In this document: positions 1 to 5,510 of the stretch, piece after piece
Layout of the letters: every line of letters starts with the position of its first letter
Position numbering within the stretch: the stretch's first letter is position 1
Assembly (NCBI GenBank): GCA_963634795.1
Contig: CAVHDO010000034.1
Location: 1-13,474, forward strand
Direction of reading: 5' to 3'
From: UBA1822 sp963634795
Lineage (GTDB): Bacteria; Bacillota; Negativicutes; Veillonellales; Dialisteraceae
Length of the DNA stretch: 13,474 nt
Notes under the pieces: model-generated
What the model was told of the DNA's origin: nothing
Databases searched by the model: none
What the model saw: only the letters and a program-made list of their open reading frames with translations
Made by a program: the position numbers and the translations under genes

Positions 1-140
1 CTCCTTACAGCAGGAACAGCTTTGAGCTATGAGCCGGGAGCTTGGAGCAAAAGTGGTGCGCCTACGGCGAATTTTTTTATAAAAATCGCGCGGAGCGCTA
101 CATCTTAAAAGCTCCAGGCTCCCAGCTCCCAGCTCACCGC
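1..140. repeat. Palindromic intergenic repeat upstream of mltG
   Basis: An AGCTCCC-type word tract (about 25-49, reading gagccgggagcttggagc) is inverted relative to a second tract at 111-137 (gctccaggctcccagctccc), so the two can pair. Between them is a core of two GC hairpins, 59-69 (cgcc-tac-ggcg) and 88-98 (gcgc-gga-gcgc), separated by an A/T stretch (aatttttttataaaaatc). The same kind of core recurs at 1986-2033, 3467-3509, 7508-7552 and 9728-9769. No reading frame is supported here. Each hairpin is followed by a T-run on one strand, so the element could terminate transcription in both directions. Confidence 0.75.
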
Positions 141-157
141 TCTCAACAGACATTTTT

Positions 158-185
158 ATTATATCACGAGAAGCTGTGATATAAT
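158..185 (+). promoter_or_regulatory. mltG promoter: extended -10 inside a 10-bp inverted repeat
   Basis: A perfect -10 hexamer TATAAT lies at 180-185, preceded by TGA (177-179), giving an extended -10. No convincing -35 is visible at the usual distance. The -10 forms the right arm of a perfect 10-bp inverted repeat: attatatcac (158-167), 8-nt spacer, gtgatataat (176-185). Because of the symmetry, the minus strand carries the same extended -10 at 163-158. This may be a divergent promoter pair, or an operator overlapping the promoter. Confidence 0.6.
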
Positions 186-215
186 GAGAAAAATTGTCCG
201 AAAAGGAGAAATTCG

Positions 216-1220
216 GTGGAGAAAAAATTCAAAATGGCAGCGGGTGCACTCGCAGTTGTTGTGTTTCTTGCGGGCGCGGCGGGCTGGTATGCGTACGCTT
301 TGGACCGACCGGCGGGGCGCGAGGGTGTCGTGCTGACGATTCCGCGAGAAGCGACGGGGGCGGACATTGCGGCGCTTTTGGAAGAGAAGGGCGTCATCCG
401 GAGTGCGGGGCTGTTTCGTTTCTCATTGCGATTGACGGGAGAAACGGCGGCGATGCAGCAAGGTTACTACCGATTGACGCAGGGGCTCACCGTGCGCGAA
501 GCCATCGAGGCGCTGAAGCACGGGCGCGCTGAGTCGGCGACGGTCACGATTCCCGAGGGAACGACAGTGCGGCAGATGGCCGATATTTTCCGAAAAGCGA
601 ACATCAAAGGTGCCGCGGATTTTGAAAAAACGGCCGCCTCGTATGTGCGCTACGACGACATGAAAACAGAGCCGCTCGCGCCGATTATGGGCGAAGGTTT
701 CTTGTGGGCAGACACCTACGAAATCCCGCTCGATTTCACGGCGAAAGACATTTGCGATCTTCTGTACGAAAAAACGAACGACGCGCTGACGCCGGCCATC
801 CGCGAAAAAGCGAAAGCAAAAAATCTCACCGTCTATCAGCTCATGACCATCGCGTCCTTGGTCGAGCGCGAGGCGCGGCTCCCGGAAGACCAGGTGCCGA
901 TCGCCTCCGTCATTTTGGCGCGCCTTGCCCGCGGAATGCCGCTCCAAATCGACGCGACGGTGCAGTACGCCCTCGGCAAGACGAAGCCGGAGCTCACGTT
1001 TGCGGATTTGGAAATATCGTCGCCGTACAATACCTATCTCCACGAAGGTCTGCCGCCGGGGCCGATTGCGTCGCCGGGACTCTCCGCCATCCAAGCCGTG
1101 CTGGCCGCCGAGCCGGGCGAATATCTTTACTACGTCGCGCAAAAAGACGGCCGCCACGTTTTCACGAAGACCCTCGCCGAGCACGAAGCGAAAATCGAGG
1201 AAATTTATGGAAACTCGTGA
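216..1220 (+). CDS. mltG: Endolytic murein transglycosylase MltG (YceG-like)
   Basis: The product (334 aa) is a membrane-anchored lytic transglycosylase that cleaves nascent peptidoglycan strands and so helps set glycan length. An uncleaved signal anchor spans about residues 6-28 (MAAGALAVVVFLAGAAG), after a short cytoplasmic stretch. The catalytic region contains TIASLVEREAR; E217 probably corresponds to the catalytic Glu of E. coli MltG. Further family blocks are PLQIDATVQYALG, SPYNTYLHEGLPPGPIASPG and the C-terminal HVFTKTLAEHEAK. The start is GTG, chosen because AGGAG at 204-208 lies 7 nt upstream and the anchor begins straight after it. An extended -10 lies at 180-185. The 3' end overlaps trmR by 14 nt, as expected for translational coupling; yrrL-yrrM in B. 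subtilis have the same order. Length and motifs look intact. Confidence 0.95.
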   Translation: MEKKFKMAAGALAVVVFLAGAAGWYAYALDRPAGREGVVLTIPREATGADIAALLEEKGVIRSAGLFRFSLRLTGETAAMQQGYYRLTQGLTVREAIEALKHGRAESATVTIPEGTTVRQMADIFRKANIKGAADFEKTAASYVRYDDMKTEPLAPIMGEGFLWADTYEIPLDFTAKDICDLLYEKTNDALTPAIREKAKAKNLTVYQLMTIASLVEREARLPEDQVPIASVILARLARGMPLQIDATVQYALGKTKPELTFADLEISSPYNTYLHEGLPPGPIASPGLSAIQAVLAAEPGEYLYYVAQKDGRHVFTKTLAEHEAKIEEIYGNS

Positions 1221-1785
1221 CGTCCTCGCCGGATTGGAGCAAGAAGCGGAGGAAACAGGCGTCCCGATTCTGCGGGAAACGGAGCGCACGATTCTCATTT
1301 CCGCTGCACAAAAAGCAAAGCCGAAACGAATTTTGGAAATCGGAACGGGAAACGGTTTCTCTGCACTTCTTTTGGCTGAGGCTTGTCCGGAAGCAGCCAT
1401 CGATACCATCGAAATCAATCCGGTGCGCCGGGCGCGAGCGCAAAAAGCCGCGCAAGACGCCGGCTGCGCGGAACGAATTCACTGTTTCTTGGGAGATGCC
1501 ACAGAAATTTTGCCGACCCTTTCGGCGCCTTACGATTTTTTCTATTTGGACGGCCCCAAAGGACAATACCTGCGCCATCTGCAAGTGGCCGAACCGCTGC
1601 TCTCGCCGAGCGCCGTCATCTGCGCCGACAACGTCCTCTTCCGTGGCCTTGTCCGAGGAGACGTATTCGTCCCTCATCGCTATCGCACCATTGTCGCAAG
1701 ACTCCGGGAGTATCTGGATTATGTGGAAACGAACTATACGACGAAAGTGTATGAAGAAGGAGACGGCATCGCAGTGAGCAATTAG
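1207..1785 (+). CDS. trmR: tRNA 5-hydroxyuridine methyltransferase TrmR (YrrM-type O-methyltransferase)
   Basis: This 192-aa class I SAM-dependent O-methyltransferase probably methylates 5-hydroxyuridine at tRNA wobble position 34 to give mo5U. Motif I is ILEIGTGNGFSALLLAEA (SAM binding), followed by the acidic ribose-binding end of strand 2 in DTIEINPVRR. The metal and catalytic region reads FFYLDGPKGQY and ICADNVLFRGLV, as in YrrM and catechol O-methyltransferase relatives. The ATG at 1207 lies inside the end of mltG and has GAGG at 1197-1200. The assignment of the specific substrate rests on gene order: mltG-trmR-trhP matches B. subtilis yrrL-yrrM-yrrN. The last two residues (SN) and the stop codon fall in the AGCAATTAG repeat that begins the following intergenic tract, so the C-terminus may have been altered by repeat insertion. 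A generic caffeoyl-CoA-type O-methyltransferase is the alternative. Confidence 0.88.
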   Translation: METRDVLAGLEQEAEETGVPILRETERTILISAAQKAKPKRILEIGTGNGFSALLLAEACPEAAIDTIEINPVRRARAQKAAQDAGCAERIHCFLGDATEILPTLSAPYDFFYLDGPKGQYLRHLQVAEPLLSPSAVICADNVLFRGLVRGDVFVPHRYRTIVARLREYLDYVETNYTTKVYEEGDGIAVSN

Positions 1786-2193
1786 CAGTTAGCAATTAGC
1801 AGTCGGCGCGGCGGTTTACTGCTTCGCTTTTGCGGCGTTTGAGGCAAAGACGTCAGACATCAGAAGTCAGACGTCAGAATGTGCTTGGTTTTTGTGACGT
1901 TTGTGCCTTGCGCTGTGGGTTTATATAAAAAAATCGCGCGGAGCGCGTAACGCTTAGCCTTCTTCCAGAAGAAAGCTAACATGTGGCGCCTTCGGCGCAT
2001 TTGTTTTATAAAAAAACGTCGCCGAAAGGCGACACCGCTTTTAAGCTCCAAGCTCCCGGCTCCAGGCTCCCGGCTATCTCGCGCCTGACAAAAAAGTCAA
2101 TCGTGGTCTGACGTCTGATCGTCTGATCATCTGACGTCTCTATCCCGTCCGACAAAACAGCCAAGCACGCCAACCTGTGCACTGTGCACTATT
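1770..2193. repeat. 426-base gene-free tract made of composite palindromic repeats
   Basis: No gene is supported between trmR and trhP. The tract reads as modules in order: TTAGCAA words (1773-1803); GTCAGAC words (1848-1878); a single hairpin cgcgc-gga-gcgcg (1935-1947) next to an A/T stretch; a two-hairpin core, gcgcc-ttc-ggcgc (1986-1998) and gtcgcc-gaaa-ggcgac (2018-2033); AGCTCCC words (2043-2076); GTCTGAC words (2104-2138); a conserved linker (2141-2174); and GTGCACT words (2175-2190). The GTCAGAC and GTCTGAC tracts are inverted relative to each other, so the middle can fold into one long hairpin. A similar linker plus GTGCACT unit precedes the 3634 gene (3547-3605) and occurs inverted at 7250-7312. 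No clear promoter for trhP was found here. Confidence 0.8.
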
Positions 2194-2211
2194 ATTTCAA
2201 GGACCCCACTC

Positions 2212-3441
2212 ATGAAAAAGATCGAACTTTTATCCCCCGCCGGAAATCCGGAGAAATTGCGGATGGCGATTCGCTACGGCGCCGACGCCGTGTACTTGGC
2301 CGGGAAACGATTTGGGCTTCGCGCTTACGGCGGAAATTTTACGCCGGAAGAAATGGAAGAAGGCGTTTCCTTTGCGCACAAAAACGGGAAAAAAGTCTAT
2401 GTCACGGTGAATGTGATCCCGCGAAATGACGATTTGGCAGGGCTGGATGAGTATTTTCGGTTTCTGGAAACCATCGGCGTCGACGCGGCGATTGTGTCCG
2501 ATTTGGGTGTTTTCTCGCTGGCACGGGAAGTCGCGCCGACGCTTTCCTTGCACGTGTCCACGCAGGCGTCCTGCGCAAATTTTCGGGCTGCGGCTGTTTG
2601 GAAAGAGCTCGGCGCGGAGCGCATCGTGCTCGCGCGGGAAGTGTCCGTCTCCGAAATGGCCGAGATTCGGAAAAAAGTCGATGTCGAGCTGGAATATTTC
2701 GTGCACGGCGCGATGTGTATTTCCTGGTCGGGGCGCTGCCTGCTCTCCAATTTTTTCACAAACGGCGCGCGTCAATCCAATCGCGGCGAATGCATCCAAG
2801 CCTGCCGTTTCCGGTATCAAGTCGTCGAGGAAACGCGGCCGGGGCAGTATTGGCCAGTGACGGAGGACGAAAACGGCTCGTACATTTTCAATTCCAAAGA
2901 TTTGTGCCTCATCGGCGAGATTCCCGCGCTCATCCGCTCGGGCTGCGAAAGCCTCAAAATCGAAGGGCGGATGAAGAGCGTGTACTACGTCGCGGCGGTC
3001 ACGGCGGCGTATCGGCGCGCCATCGACGCGTATTACGAAGAGGGCGACGCGTGGACACTGCGGCCGGAATGGACGGCGGAATTGGAAACGATTTCTCATC
3101 GCCCGTACACGACGGGATTCGCGTCGGCCAAGCCGGATGAGGAAACGCAACATTACGCGGCCTCGCAACCGGAGCAGCCATATGATTTCATAGGCCTCGT
3201 CCTCGGCTCCGAGACACCCGGCACGGTCATTGTCGAGCAAAGAAATCGCTTTTTTGCGGGCGAGCCGGTCGAATGCCTCACGCCCTCCGGAATCTCTTTT
3301 CCGCTCACTGTCGGAAAACTCAGAAACGCAGAAGGAGAAGAAATTTCCTCCGCGCCGCACGCCCAAGAGCAGGTCACGATGGAAACGGAACAACCGATTC
3401 CGGCATACAGTATGCTGAGAAGAAAATCAGTGAGCAGTTAG
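2212..3441 (+). CDS. trhP: Peptidase U32 family protein, probable prephenate-dependent tRNA uridine(34) hydroxylase TrhP
   Basis: The product (409 aa) is a U32-family protein. Members next to trmR act in 5-hydroxyuridine synthesis at tRNA position 34, using prephenate, rather than as proteases. The N-terminal barrel starts with ELLSPAGNPEKLRMAIRYGADAVYLAG. The U32 signature is EYFVHGAMCISWSGRCLLS at residues 161-179. Cys169, Cys176 and Cys194 or Cys198 (GECIQAC) are candidate ligands for the iron-sulfur cluster reported in this family. SLKIEGRMKSVYYVA, HRPYTTGF and a C-terminal beta domain follow. The ATG has AAGGA at 2199-2203, 8 nt upstream. The repeat tract ends a few bases before the binding site, and the stop codon plus last residues (SVSS) lie in another repeat copy. 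B. subtilis has two adjacent paralogues (yrrN, yrrO); only one full-length copy is present here. Confidence 0.9.
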   Translation: MKKIELLSPAGNPEKLRMAIRYGADAVYLAGKRFGLRAYGGNFTPEEMEEGVSFAHKNGKKVYVTVNVIPRNDDLAGLDEYFRFLETIGVDAAIVSDLGVFSLAREVAPTLSLHVSTQASCANFRAAAVWKELGAERIVLAREVSVSEMAEIRKKVDVELEYFVHGAMCISWSGRCLLSNFFTNGARQSNRGECIQACRFRYQVVEETRPGQYWPVTEDENGSYIFNSKDLCLIGEIPALIRSGCESLKIEGRMKSVYYVAAVTAAYRRAIDAYYEEGDAWTLRPEWTAELETISHRPYTTGFASAKPDEETQHYAASQPEQPYDFIGLVLGSETPGTVIVEQRNRFFAGEPVECLTPSGISFPLTVGKLRNAEGEEISSAPHAQEQVTMETEQPIPAYSMLRRKSVSS

Positions 3442-3614
3442 CAATTAGAAGTTAGCAATTTAGGTACGCGCTTCGCGCGATTTTTATAAAAATCGTCGCC
3501 GCAGGCGACACCTGAACTGCTCACTACTCACTGCTAATTGCTAACTATCTTGCGTCTGACGTAAAAAGCTAAGCCCCTCAACCTGTGCACTATGCACTGT
3601 GTACTGTGCACTCA
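3431..3614. repeat. Inverted-arm intergenic repeat between trhP and the DUF4911-like gene
   Basis: Left arm words (gagcagttagcaattag, from 3432) are inverted against right arm words (gctcactactcactgctaa, from about 3519 to 3546), so the whole 3431-3546 stretch can fold back. The core holds hairpin cgcgc-ttc-gcgcg (3467-3479), an atttttataaaaat stretch, and hairpin gtcgcc-gca-ggcgac (3495-3509). It is followed by a linker (3547-3580) and GTGCACT-type words (3581-3612), matching the unit upstream of trhP. The first hairpin followed by ATTTTTAT is terminator-like for trhP. Confidence 0.8.
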
Positions 3615-3633
3615 ATCAGAAAGAAGGAACAAA

Positions 3634-3855
3634 ATGGAACCGGACAGTGTATACATTGAGCTCGATCCGCATGATGTGAATTTTGTGAATCGGATTTTGG
3701 AAAGCTACGAATATCTGGGAACGCTGACGACCCTCGATCCGTCACGGGCGCTGTGTTGCATTCACAGCACTGCGGATACGAAAGAAGAAGTCGTGGAGCT
3801 TTTGGGGACCTTGGAGGTGCCGATTCGGATTGTATCGGAAAAGGAAACAGTTTGA
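3634..3855 (+). CDS. Small DUF4911-like protein
   Basis: This gene encodes 73 aa with no signal peptide or membrane segment, so it is probably cytoplasmic. The start is ATG at 3634, with AAGGA at 3624-3628 and a 5-nt spacing. An in-frame ATG at 3592 lies inside the GTGCACT repeat and lacks a binding site, so it was not used. The sequence reads as a compact alpha/beta unit: DSVYIELDPHDVNFVNRILE, then YEYLGTLTTLDPSRALCCIH, then DTKEEVVELLGTLEVPIRIV. Length and pattern (a short beta-alpha-beta-beta-alpha-beta protein) fit DUF4911 as I remember it, a Firmicute family of unknown function; the match has not been searched. Its position near trhP and an RNA pseudouridine synthase hints at RNA metabolism, but that is only context. 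Confidence 0.75.
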   Translation: MEPDSVYIELDPHDVNFVNRILESYEYLGTLTTLDPSRALCCIHSTADTKEEVVELLGTLEVPIRIVSEKETV

Positions 3856-3874
3856 AAGGGGCTGAAGCCCGTTA

Positions 3875-3970
3875 TCCGTGTGACCGTTTCCCGTATAACC
3901 GTTGACCGTTGATCGGGCGTGAGTAGCTTTGGGATTCATGGGAAGTGAGGAACGGTGAACGGTAAACGGA
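3875..3970. repeat. Left copy of a 96-base direct repeat flanking the small toxin cassette
   Basis: This segment and 4337-4432 align over about 96 bases, with a 24-base identical core (3927-3950 and 4389-4412, starting ctttgggattcatgg). CCGTT-type words on the left (ccgtttcccgtataaccgtt) and AACGG-type words on the right (aacggtgaacggtaaacgg) are inverted relative to each other, so each copy can form its own hairpin. Related words recur at about 7634-7662. The two copies are in the same orientation and enclose the locus at 4004-4311. Confidence 0.85.
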
Positions 3971-4003
3971 TGGCGGACGACGAAATTCTGTTTCGTATAA
4001 AAT

Positions 4004-4032
4004 TTGCCAAACTTGATTCGATTTGTTATAAT
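4004..4032 (+). promoter_or_regulatory. Promoter for candidate antitoxin RNA
   Basis: TTGCCA (4004-4009) and TATAAT (4027-4032) are separated by exactly 17 nt, with a TGT extended -10 at 4024-4026. No open reading frame with a ribosome binding site follows, and a terminator hairpin lies about 60 bases downstream. A short non-coding transcript is therefore the natural product. Predicted start is about 4039. Confidence 0.75.
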
Positions 4033-4038
4033 GCCAAT

Positions 4039-4130
4039 AGAAAGTGGACGCCTGCCGCGACAGGCTCCGCTCCCTGATTTTTAATTCAAGGAAAAAGCCG
4101 CCGTGTTTTCGAGACTGGGCGGCTTTTCCT
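4039..4130 (+). ncRNA. Candidate antitoxin small RNA, convergent to the toxin mRNA
   Basis: A transcript of about 90 nt is predicted, from the promoter at 4004-4032 to the hairpin at 4093-4127. It carries ctccgctccct (4065-4075), whose CUCCCU part is complementary to the AGGGAG of the toxin Shine-Dalgarno region. Its terminator hairpin is fully complementary to the 3' hairpin of the toxin mRNA, because both RNAs end in the same bidirectional terminator. This is the layout of Fst-type (par) and related type I systems. The transcript itself is inferred, not observed. Confidence 0.55.
4093..4127. terminator. Bidirectional terminator shared by toxin mRNA and candidate antitoxin RNA
   Basis: A perfect 10-bp stem, aaaagccgcc (4093-4102) with ggcggctttt (4118-4127), encloses a 15-nt loop. 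The T-run is present on both strands (TTTTCC on plus, TTTTTCC on minus), so convergent transcripts can both stop here. The toxin stop codon is only 7 nt from the stem. The loop sequences of the two RNAs are complementary to each other, which would allow loop-loop pairing. Confidence 0.85.
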
Positions 4131-4133
4131 GTG

Positions 4134-4217
4134 TCAGTATTTTAAGGCCAAAATAATAGCCAAGAGAACCAATAGAAATATAGTGATTAACATTATATTC
4201 ATTGTAAATGTTCCCAT
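4134..4217 (-). CDS. 27-residue hydrophobic peptide, candidate type I (holin-like) toxin
   Basis: The gene encodes MGTFTMNIMLITIFLLVLLA followed by IILALKY, 27 residues. This is one membrane-spanning helix (about residues 8-25) with a short charged end (KY). It has an excellent ribosome binding site, aagggaggtgat, ending about 4 nt before the ATG and nearly identical to the 16S rRNA complement. It also has its own promoter (4283-4311) and terminator (4093-4127). Base composition is much more AT-rich than the surrounding genes. Size, topology and the AGGGAGGTGAT leader resemble Firmicute holin-like or Fst/TxpA-type type I toxins, which insert in the cytoplasmic membrane when not repressed by an antisense RNA. 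It is too short for length-based gene calling. A non-toxic small membrane regulator is the alternative. Identity to a named family could not be tested. Confidence 0.7.
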   Translation of the reverse strand: MGTFTMNIMLITIFLLVLLAIILALKY

Positions 4218-4225
4218 ACTATCAC

Positions 4226-4243
4226 CTCCCTTGGATGAGGGAG
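4226..4243 (-). promoter_or_regulatory. Leader hairpin that can hide the toxin ribosome binding site
   Basis: On the minus strand, CUCCCU (4243-4238) pairs with AGGGAG (4231-4226) of the Shine-Dalgarno sequence across a 6-nt loop (catcca). The hairpin would sequester the site in the full-length mRNA. The same CUCCGCUCCCU sequence is present in the convergent RNA at 4065-4075. Confidence 0.55.
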
Positions 4244-4282
4244 CGGAGTGGCAACCCGTCGTCTACAGACGCCCACGAAATG

Positions 4283-4311
4283 ATAATAACAGATTTTCGT
4301 GTGAATGTCTA
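4283..4311 (-). promoter_or_regulatory. Promoter for the toxin mRNA
   Basis: On the minus strand, TAGACA (4311-4306) and TATTAT (4288-4283) are separated by 17 nt, each one mismatch from consensus, with a TGT extended -10. Predicted start is about 4276, giving a leader of about 60 nt and a transcript of about 185 nt to the shared terminator. Confidence 0.7.
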
Positions 4312-4336
4312 TTTCTTGAATAGCTGTTAGCCGCTG

Positions 4337-4432
4337 TCCGTGTGACCGTTTCCCGTGTAACCGTGTGACCGTAGACCGGGCGTGAGTACTTTGGGATTCA
4401 TGGGAAGTGAGGCGCGGTGAATGGATAACGGA
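4337..4432. repeat. Right copy of the 96-base direct repeat flanking the toxin cassette
   Basis: This is the second copy of the 3875-3970 repeat, in the same orientation, with substitutions and a few one-base gaps. Its right-hand AACGG-type words continue to about 4447, directly before the ribosome binding site of the pseudouridine synthase gene. Any promoter for that gene must lie in or across this repeat; no clear -35/-10 pair was seen. Confidence 0.85.
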
Positions 4433-4470
4433 CGACGGACAACGGGCAATGCGGAAAATCGGAGAAGGGT

Positions 4471-5424
4471 ATGAGGGATTTTATTGTTTCAGAAAAAAAC
4501 GAGGGGCAGCGACTGATGCGATTCGTCGAAAAATTATTGCCGCATGCGCCGCGCAGTTTTTTGTACAGATCGTTTCGCAAGAAAAATATCGTTTATAACG
4601 GGAAGAAATGTACGGGCGCGGAGATTTTGGCGACCGGAGATGTTGTGCGATTTTGGTTTTCGGATGAAACATTCGATTCCTTTGCCGCGGCGTCGGAAGA
4701 AGAACGGCCGGATGTGGATGTGGCACTCTTTGCCGAGCGGATTGTGTATGAGGATACGGAGATTTTAATTGTCCAAAAGCCACGTGGAATGCCGACACAG
4801 CGAGACGGAACAGGCAAAGTGTCTTTGAATGATGAATTGCTTTCGTATGTCGGGGAGGCGGCGGGGGTGCGGCCCTCGGTGTGCCATCGGCTGGATCGAA
4901 ATACGGAGGGACTCGTCATTTGCGGAAAGACGGTGCGCGCGCTGCAGCAGATTTCGGAATGGATTGCGGAGCGGAAAATTCGGAAATGGTATCGGGCGCT
5001 CGTTTTCGGACGGACGGAGGAAACGGGACGGATTTCCAAATGGCTTCTGAAAGATCCGGCGACGAATACGGTCAAGGTCGCGGCGGAAAATACGCCGGGA
5101 GCCGTGCCGGCGGTGACGGAGTTTCGGAAAATTTCGGACATGCGCGTCAACGGCGGATTCGTCACGGAGGTGGAAGCGGAACTTTTGACGGGGCGTTCGC
5201 ATCAGATTCGCGTACATTTCGCGAGTATCGGGCATCCGCTCTTGGGCGATTTGAAATACGGGACAAGGGAAAGCCGAGAATTTTCGCGTCGCCTCGAGTT
5301 TTCGGCGCAGGCGCTTTCGGCGACCAAAATTGCGTTTCCGGAAACGGACGGACCTTTGGCGGCGATTTCCGGACGGGAATTTTCCATCGTGCCGGATTTT
5401 GGCACTTGGTGGGGAAGAAAGTAA
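4471..5424 (+). CDS. RluA-family RNA pseudouridine synthase
   Basis: The product (317 aa) isomerises uridine to pseudouridine in rRNA or tRNA. The N-terminal about 60 residues form an S4-like RNA-binding segment (LPHAPRSFLYRSFRKKNIVY, then GAEILATGDVVRFWF). The catalytic domain begins at ILIVQKPRGMPTQ. Its motif HRLDRNTEGLVI puts the catalytic Asp at residue 142. The family block ELLTGRSHQIRVHFASIGHPLLGDLKYG follows. The ATG has GGAG at 4461-4464, 6 nt upstream. The gene starts immediately after an AACGG-type repeat and ends 86 bases before a small exported protein gene that has its own promoter. It resembles the RluC/RluD/YlyB/YjbO/YhcT group, but the target uridine cannot be read from sequence, so no symbol is given. 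Confidence 0.92.
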   Translation: MRDFIVSEKNEGQRLMRFVEKLLPHAPRSFLYRSFRKKNIVYNGKKCTGAEILATGDVVRFWFSDETFDSFAAASEEERPDVDVALFAERIVYEDTEILIVQKPRGMPTQRDGTGKVSLNDELLSYVGEAAGVRPSVCHRLDRNTEGLVICGKTVRALQQISEWIAERKIRKWYRALVFGRTEETGRISKWLLKDPATNTVKVAAENTPGAVPAVTEFRKISDMRVNGGFVTEVEAELLTGRSHQIRVHFASIGHPLLGDLKYGTRESREFSRRLEFSAQALSATKIAFPETDGPLAAISGREFSIVPDFGTWWGRK

Positions 5425-5451
5425 GCGCTTTTCCGTTTCTTCTTCAAAATG

Positions 5452-5460
5452 TGGTATAAT
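5452..5460 (+). promoter_or_regulatory. Extended -10 promoter for the small exported protein gene
   Basis: TGG followed by TATAAT (5455-5460) forms an extended -10, with no good -35. The predicted leader contains a small hairpin, ggag-aaaa-ctcc (5483-5494), just before the ribosome binding site. Confidence 0.55.
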
Positions 5461-5510
5461 AAATCAAAGTTTTATGCAAGTTGGAGAAAACTCCGGAAGG
5501 GAGAGATTTC

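Noticed and set aside
1900..1930. Possible trhP promoter (TTGTGC with TATATA)
   Set aside because: The spacing is only 15 nt, both boxes are weak, and the -10 lies in the A/T part of a repeat hairpin module.
1860..2051. 63-residue minus-strand open frame in the repeat tract
   Set aside because: It is made of repeat words and hairpin sequence, with no ribosome binding site or family resemblance.
3592..3633. Upstream ATG extending the DUF4911-like protein by 14 residues
   Set aside because: The extension is encoded by the GTGCACT repeat and lacks a ribosome binding site; ATG at 3634 has AAGGA.
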